NCBI GenBank assembly: GCA_029259835.1
Contig: JAJDEL010000219.1
Coordinates: 1-8,683, forward strand
Reading direction: 5' to 3'
Length of the DNA stretch: 8,683 bases
Origin: Planctomicrobium sp.
GTDB taxonomy: Bacteria > Planctomycetota > Planctomycetia > Planctomycetales > Planctomycetaceae
The notes under the pieces were generated by a model, which had not been told where the DNA came from, did not search any database, and saw only the letters and a list, made by a program, of their open reading frames with translations. This document shows, piece by piece, positions 4,862-8,683 of the stretch (its first letter is position 1; each line of letters begins with the position of its first letter). A program made the position numbers and the translations under genes.

Positions 4862-7420
4862 TCACATTAACTCAGCAAGGACCACTTCAAACTCCACTTT
4901 CAGTTCCGGATTCCCCAAATTTGGATAGAGAGCCTTCGTGACACCAAGGAGCTTTCTCGCCTGCTCCTTATCGCCGAGTTGAATATCGAGCTTGGCGATT
5001 TCTAGTCGAGATGAAATCCATTCCTCGGTTCCAGCTCGGTGCAGTTTTTCGATATTTGTCCACCATTCGCGCGCCCGTTTCAGGTCATCTCGCGTTCCTC
5101 GCTTGACGAACACGCCGATCACTTTTCTCATCAAGCGTTCACTTCGCGGTGATTTAGCGATCAGAGATTCATAAATGTCAGCAGCTTCCGGTAGGTTTCC
5201 GATTGCAATGAATGCCTCTGCATGAGAGTCGTCCAACATACGCTGCTGCTGCTCAGTCAGTTGATCCCGAGATTGAGAAAGCCGGGTAATCGCTTCGAGT
5301 TGTAAATGCCCCAGCTCCACTTGCCGTTGACGGTCGATCTTTGAAGTTAACTCCGTGAGTCCGAGAAGAATCCCCAGCATCGTGGACGGATCCGTTTTTC
5401 CCAGCTCAAGCATGATTTCCCGTGCCTCTCCCAGTCGCTGCTGACCAGCGAGGGAAACGATTCGCAATTGCGCCGCGGCGCGGTCGATTTGAAGCCAACT
5501 CGGGTCGATCTCTGAATTACGAAGGGATGCTTCGGTTCGTTGAAAATCGACGGTTTCGTCAATGCGCTTCAACCAGTGGCTGGCAACGCCGTACCATCGA
5601 TCTCGGTGCTGCAACAATAATTGCGCAACTCTGAGAACCGTCTGGCATTGCTCAATCGATTTAAGAACGTTCTCCTCCGGGAGATTGTCTTCGATGCGGA
5701 CAATCTCTTCGAGCAACTGATCTTCCCACTTCTCGACATCACCGTTCAGATCACGCAGTCGTGAAATGATTTTGTCGTAGAGAATCACAATACGCAGAGT
5801 CGCAGAATCGAACCGAGGATGAGACCGTGGAATGTCTCGGTAAACATCAATAGCATCGGTCCATTGCAGACGTTGTTCCTGGTGAGTCGCCAGCATCCAC
5901 GTTGCTTCAATCGCAGTTGGAGTCCCTGTAAATTGTTGGCGATGTTTCGTCAGCGCCGATTCGTACGCGACTCGCGATTGCTGCGATGGTCGCTTCAGAT
6001 AAATCCGTCCCAGCGCATAGCAATTCATCAAGCCTGCATCGCTTGATTTAGAATGCTTCGGATAATTCGAGGTGATTTCAGCAAACGTCTTTGCCGCTGC
6101 TGCCCATTCCTCCTGTTGAATTTCAATCGATCCCGCCGTAAAAGCGTAGTCAACGGCAAGGTCTGTTTTACCCTGCCGGTGTGCCATAGCAGCTGCATTT
6201 CGAAAGGTCTGAATCGCAGTTTCCAGTTCTCCCTGGTGATAGTTCCACTGTGCCTCACGTAAGAGTTCCGCTAACTCGTTGCCCAAATTGAGGTTTTGCT
6301 GTACCTGTTGCAGCTTGAAGTAAGTCAGTTGCTGCCATTTTCCGAATGTTTGTTCATGATGCCGCGTTGCCTCGGCAAGAAGTTCTTTTTGAAATTTCGA
6401 TTGCCCTTTCTGACCAGCAATCTTCCAGGCAGCGAGCAACCCTTCTACTGCAATCGCGCGAACCTCTCCGGAGATCGGTCGACCTTCTCGGACACGGTCT
6501 GTGATCAGCTGCAAGCCAGTATCGATTTTCCCTTGATCCAACTGAACGCGAACTTCTTCAGCGAGAACTCCATCCCGGAACGCATCATCAACAGTCGCGT
6601 TTTTCAAGGACCGTAAAATCGAACTTGCCTTGCGAAAATCTTCTCCGGTTCGAGCCACTCGTGCTCTCAACAGCTTCGCTTGAAATGTCCATCGCGATTC
6701 CGGGCGGTCCTTTCCTAATTCGTCCAGTAGTTTGCCAGCACTGATTTGTCGCCCAGCTTTGTTTGGTCCAGACTTTTCGACGCGCGCCAGAAACCATTTG
6801 GAGACAGCGAGTCGGTACTCTAACTGCTGTTTTAGATCTCTGAGTTCTGCGAGAGTCAACGCACCATCAGCAAGATCACTTTGAGATGGTCGCTGAGTAG
6901 TCGCTACAATTTTTTGGAGCAGTGGCTGAATGTTCTTGACCGCTGTTTCAAAATATCGAGTTGCCGCTATTTCGGACTTCTGATTGACCGGATTGATTTC
7001 AAATTCCCAGGCAAAAGCATTGCCAAAGTGGGCAGGCAGCATCACCAATTCCGCTTCTACTTCCAAAAGACGCGGATTCTTGGGATTTGCTGCCGTAAAC
7101 TCCGTGAGTAGCCGTTCTGCCTCCGCCCATAATTCCTGCCGTTCAGTTTGGGAAGAAACTTCCCCGTGAGACGTAAGCGTTCGCGCAAGTTCGACGGTGA
7201 GACTCGCCTGTTCGTCCGGTAACAGTCGGTTTTCACTGAATCGACTGACGGCATAATCTTCCGCGACGAGGTACAGACCTCGAGCACGAAGTCCATCGAA
7301 ATACTTCCGTTGGAGTTCGTCAGCAGTCGCCATTGACACTGCGAAGAACGAGACTACTGTCACGAAGAGGAGAGTCCCCCAGGTGCTACGCTCCAGTGTT
7401 GATTTCGGGAAGGCACGCAC
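4862..7420 (-). CDS. Secreted TPR-like repeat protein of 852 residues
   Basis: Large, mostly helical exported protein, function unknown. A signal peptide is clear: basic and polar residues to about 15, a hydrophobic core TLLFVTVVSFFAVSMATA (16-33), and an AxA cleavage site after Ala33 before DELQRK. The rest is soluble, charged and Gln/Leu/Ala-rich, in repeated helix pairs of TPR style. Examples are the regions near 400-450 (LETAIQTFRNAAAMAH; AFTAGSIEIQQEEWAAAAKT), 520-540 (WTDAIDVYRDIPRSHP), 740-770 (LPEAADIYESLIAKSPRSER) and the C-terminal LGDKEQARKLLGVTKALYP. The repeats are irregular and I see no enzyme domain. The start is GTG at 7420-7418, supported by GAGG six bases upstream and by the intact signal peptide. 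It probably acts as a scaffold or complex partner in the periplasm; that is inference. It is 57 bases downstream of the methyltransferase gene and likely co-transcribed with it. Confidence 0.85.
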   Translation of the reverse strand: MRAFPKSTLERSTWGTLLFVTVVSFFAVSMATADELQRKYFDGLRARGLYLVAEDYAVSRFSENRLLPDEQASLTVELARTLTSHGEVSSQTERQELWAEAERLLTEFTAANPKNPRLLEVEAELVMLPAHFGNAFAWEFEINPVNQKSEIAATRYFETAVKNIQPLLQKIVATTQRPSQSDLADGALTLAELRDLKQQLEYRLAVSKWFLARVEKSGPNKAGRQISAGKLLDELGKDRPESRWTFQAKLLRARVARTGEDFRKASSILRSLKNATVDDAFRDGVLAEEVRVQLDQGKIDTGLQLITDRVREGRPISGEVRAIAVEGLLAAWKIAGQKGQSKFQKELLAEATRHHEQTFGKWQQLTYFKLQQVQQNLNLGNELAELLREAQWNYHQGELETAIQTFRNAAAMAHRQGKTDLAVDYAFTAGSIEIQQEEWAAAAKTFAEITSNYPKHSKSSDAGLMNCYALGRIYLKRPSQQSRVAYESALTKHRQQFTGTPTAIEATWMLATHQEQRLQWTDAIDVYRDIPRSHPRFDSATLRIVILYDKIISRLRDLNGDVEKWEDQLLEEIVRIEDNLPEENVLKSIEQCQTVLRVAQLLLQHRDRWYGVASHWLKRIDETVDFQRTEASLRNSEIDPSWLQIDRAAAQLRIVSLAGQQRLGEAREIMLELGKTDPSTMLGILLGLTELTSKIDRQRQVELGHLQLEAITRLSQSRDQLTEQQQRMLDDSHAEAFIAIGNLPEAADIYESLIAKSPRSERLMRKVIGVFVKRGTRDDLKRAREWWTNIEKLHRAGTEEWISSRLEIAKLDIQLGDKEQARKLLGVTKALYPNLGNPELKVEFEVVLAELM

Positions 7421-7477
7421 GTCCTGCCTCGTAACGCATGGAATTGTGTACTGGGATGTAGAGTGTTTTCGTCAAAG

Positions 7478-8482
7478 TCAGGCCGCTCGGTGAACACTCT
7501 CTTCTGGCGCAGTCGTGCCGTATAGATTATCGAGAATCTTCTTCCCTGTCAGGGATTGGTCAACGACGATTTTTTCATGAACAGTTTGAGACACTGACGA
7601 CCACAGACGCTTTGCAGGCATCAGCGACGCATAGTGATCCCAGTCCGAGTAACTGTCGAGTCGATTTTTCACCCGGTGGTAATTTTCGTGTGATACCTGC
7701 ATCGGTTGGGCATTTGTCGTTTTCCGAAATATCGTACGAACGTGTTGAGACTTGCTGGCAAGATCAGTCATGACGACATCAAACCCTGCCCGGCGGCCGA
7801 GGTTTTCCATCGTGTCCGAATTGAAATTGAAGATATGGGCAAAATGCCATTTGTTGCTAGGCGTGTGGTAAAGACTTTCGACGTTGGGAACTTCAACGAT
7901 GAAATGCCCTCCCATTCGCAAGCCCTGCAAGACTCCCTGAAATACACTGAGCGGATCACGCAAGTGTTCGACAACATGATTCGCCGTGACCAAATCAAGC
8001 GTCGCTGGCTCAAACATACTGATGTCAAACGGACCAATTTGGACGTCGACACCGTATTCCTGAATCGAAAATCCTCCGTACCCTTCATCTGGCTCAATGC
8101 CATGTGCGTCATAGCCACGAGTCTTCAGCAGATAGACAAATTCACCTCCACCGGAACCAACATCAAGAACGCGATCACCCACCTGAGCGTATTTTTCAAC
8201 CAATGGGAGTCGAGCCAACGCTCGTGTTCCCGCTCGATGAATGTGTTTCAACTTCGGTTGAGCCACGCCCTTGTACAAGAGCCTGTAATCCTTGGCGTAG
8301 TATTCCGCGACTTCTTCTGGAGTCGGAATCGGCGATGTAAATACGAGACCGCAACCTGTACAGATCACGGTGTGCAAATCCTCAGCCGCCCGACCTCGGG
8401 TCGCCAAAGTTTGGTGTTCTTCTGAAGAGCAAAGCGGACAAGTGACGGAAGTCCCTGTCGATAAAGAGGTTGTGTTGTTCAT
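7478..8482 (-). CDS. Class I SAM-dependent methyltransferase with N-terminal zinc ribbon
   Basis: 334-residue cytoplasmic enzyme that should transfer a methyl group from S-adenosylmethionine; acceptor unknown. An N-terminal zinc ribbon has Cys15, Cys18, Cys41 and Cys44 (CPLC and CTGC), followed by GLVFTSPIPTPEEVAEYYA, a linker common in glycan-cluster methyltransferases. The Rossmann domain shows motif I VLDVGSGGGEF (105-115), the acidic residue binding the SAM ribose at Glu130 in IEPDEG, and ANHVVEHLRDP (167-177). GGHFIVEVPN comes next, and the HIFNFNSDTMENLGRRAGFD region is typical of Methyltransf_23-like enzymes. The C-terminal 80 residues are charged and less conserved. Such enzymes often act on sugars of surface polysaccharides, so a glycan role is plausible but not shown. 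The ATG at 8482 lacks a good ribosome site and may be reached by coupling from upstream. The downstream neighbour is the TPR gene. Confidence 0.9.
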   Translation of the reverse strand: MNNTTSLSTGTSVTCPLCSSEEHQTLATRGRAAEDLHTVICTGCGLVFTSPIPTPEEVAEYYAKDYRLLYKGVAQPKLKHIHRAGTRALARLPLVEKYAQVGDRVLDVGSGGGEFVYLLKTRGYDAHGIEPDEGYGGFSIQEYGVDVQIGPFDISMFEPATLDLVTANHVVEHLRDPLSVFQGVLQGLRMGGHFIVEVPNVESLYHTPSNKWHFAHIFNFNSDTMENLGRRAGFDVVMTDLASKSQHVRTIFRKTTNAQPMQVSHENYHRVKNRLDSYSDWDHYASLMPAKRLWSSVSQTVHEKIVVDQSLTGKKILDNLYGTTAPEESVHRAA

Positions 8483-8496
8483 TGGCTGGCGTCCAT
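8479..8496 (-). other. Possible five-codon leader frame overlapping the methyltransferase start
   Basis: On the minus strand an ATG at 8496-8494 opens the frame MDASQ and stops at TGA 8481-8479, which overlaps the methyltransferase ATG (8482-8480) as ATGA. It could deliver ribosomes to a start that lacks a clear ribosome site. It has no good ribosome site of its own, and so short a frame can easily be chance. Confidence 0.15.
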
Positions 8497-8518
8497 GCCG
8501 AATTCTACGGTCGTGAGA

Positions 8519-8683
8519 TCAGGTGCTGCTCCGTTCTGAAACAGGCAACGTCCGTTTTATCGCAAACCCTTTTCCTCCTGCAAGATGAATCATTTTCGAC
8601 TCAGTATCGAGGAAAGAGAGAACCAGCGACTCGATCCGCTCGCGACATTGAACTGAGATCCCTTCTACTGGAAACAGATGATC
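8519..8683 (-). CDS. C-terminal end of an unidentified protein (enters from the right edge)
   Basis: The minus strand is open from the right window edge for 54 codons to a TGA at 8521-8519. The residues begin DHLFPVEGIS and end in KRTLPVSERSST. The middle holds CRERIESLVLSFLD and MIHLAGGKGF. The composition and codon choice look like a genuine soluble protein, and the stop is only 36 bases before the methyltransferase start on the same strand, a normal operon spacing. I do not recognise the family from this tail. The opposite strand is also open here, but its translation looks artificial (adjacent Cys-Cys, many Ser/Thr/Arg). What the full protein is would clarify the role of the methyltransferase. 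Confidence 0.6.
   Translation of the reverse strand, partial: DHLFPVEGISVQCRERIESLVLSFLDTESKMIHLAGGKGFAIKRTLPVSERSST

Noticed and set aside
7706..8425. 239-codon open frame antisense to the methyltransferase
   Set aside because: The minus-strand frame has intact zinc-ribbon and SAM-binding motifs; the plus-strand translation has none and is explained by codon bias.
8482..8683. Plus-strand open frame reaching the right edge
   Set aside because: It has no convincing start with a ribosome site, overlaps the better minus-strand frame, and its translation is rich in Ser, Thr, Arg and Cys without pattern.

Overview
The window looks like chromosomal DNA of a member of the Planctomycetota, probably a Planctomycetaceae-like lineage. 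This rests on the moderate GC content, the character of the ClpX and glycan-type methyltransferase proteins, a large exported TPR protein, and intergenic palindromes built on GCTAGC, which I associate with planctomycete genomes. The genus cannot be fixed by eye. There are no phage, transposase, CRISPR or plasmid signs; this is mostly ordinary genome with one repeat-bearing intergenic spacer.

Layout. Left edge (1-294, minus): the 5' part of a CBS-domain protein that runs out of the window. It is followed by a divergent spacer (295-648), an 86-residue membrane-anchored SHOCT-like protein (649-909, plus), a 243-base spacer, and clpX (1153-2424, plus), which ends at a strong intrinsic terminator (2463-2496). 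A 12-helix MFS permease (2575-3861, plus) sits behind an operator-like inverted repeat. The spacer 3862-4110 carries two GCTAGC hairpin units. Next is a family 2 glycosyltransferase of the rSAM/selenodomain-associated transferase 2 type (4111-4812, plus). On the minus strand, converging on it, lies a probable three-gene run read right to left: the C-terminal end of an unidentified protein (8519-8683), a zinc-ribbon SAM-dependent methyltransferase (7478-8482) and a secreted TPR protein of 852 residues (4862-7420).

How the genes work together. ClpX is the AAA+ unfoldase of the ClpXP protease, but no clpP is in view. The small SHOCT-like protein upstream of it is on the same strand, but separated by enough DNA that a separate promoter is likely. 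The glycosyltransferase and the methyltransferase may both serve glycan or small-molecule decoration; they are convergently transcribed and nothing ties them to one pathway. The 36-base gap between the right-edge fragment and the methyltransferase, and the 57-base gap before the TPR gene, suggest co-transcription on the minus strand.

I found no convincing new multi-gene system. The points most worth checking are the GCTAGC palindrome element, the inverted repeat in front of the MFS gene, and the two partial genes at the window edges.
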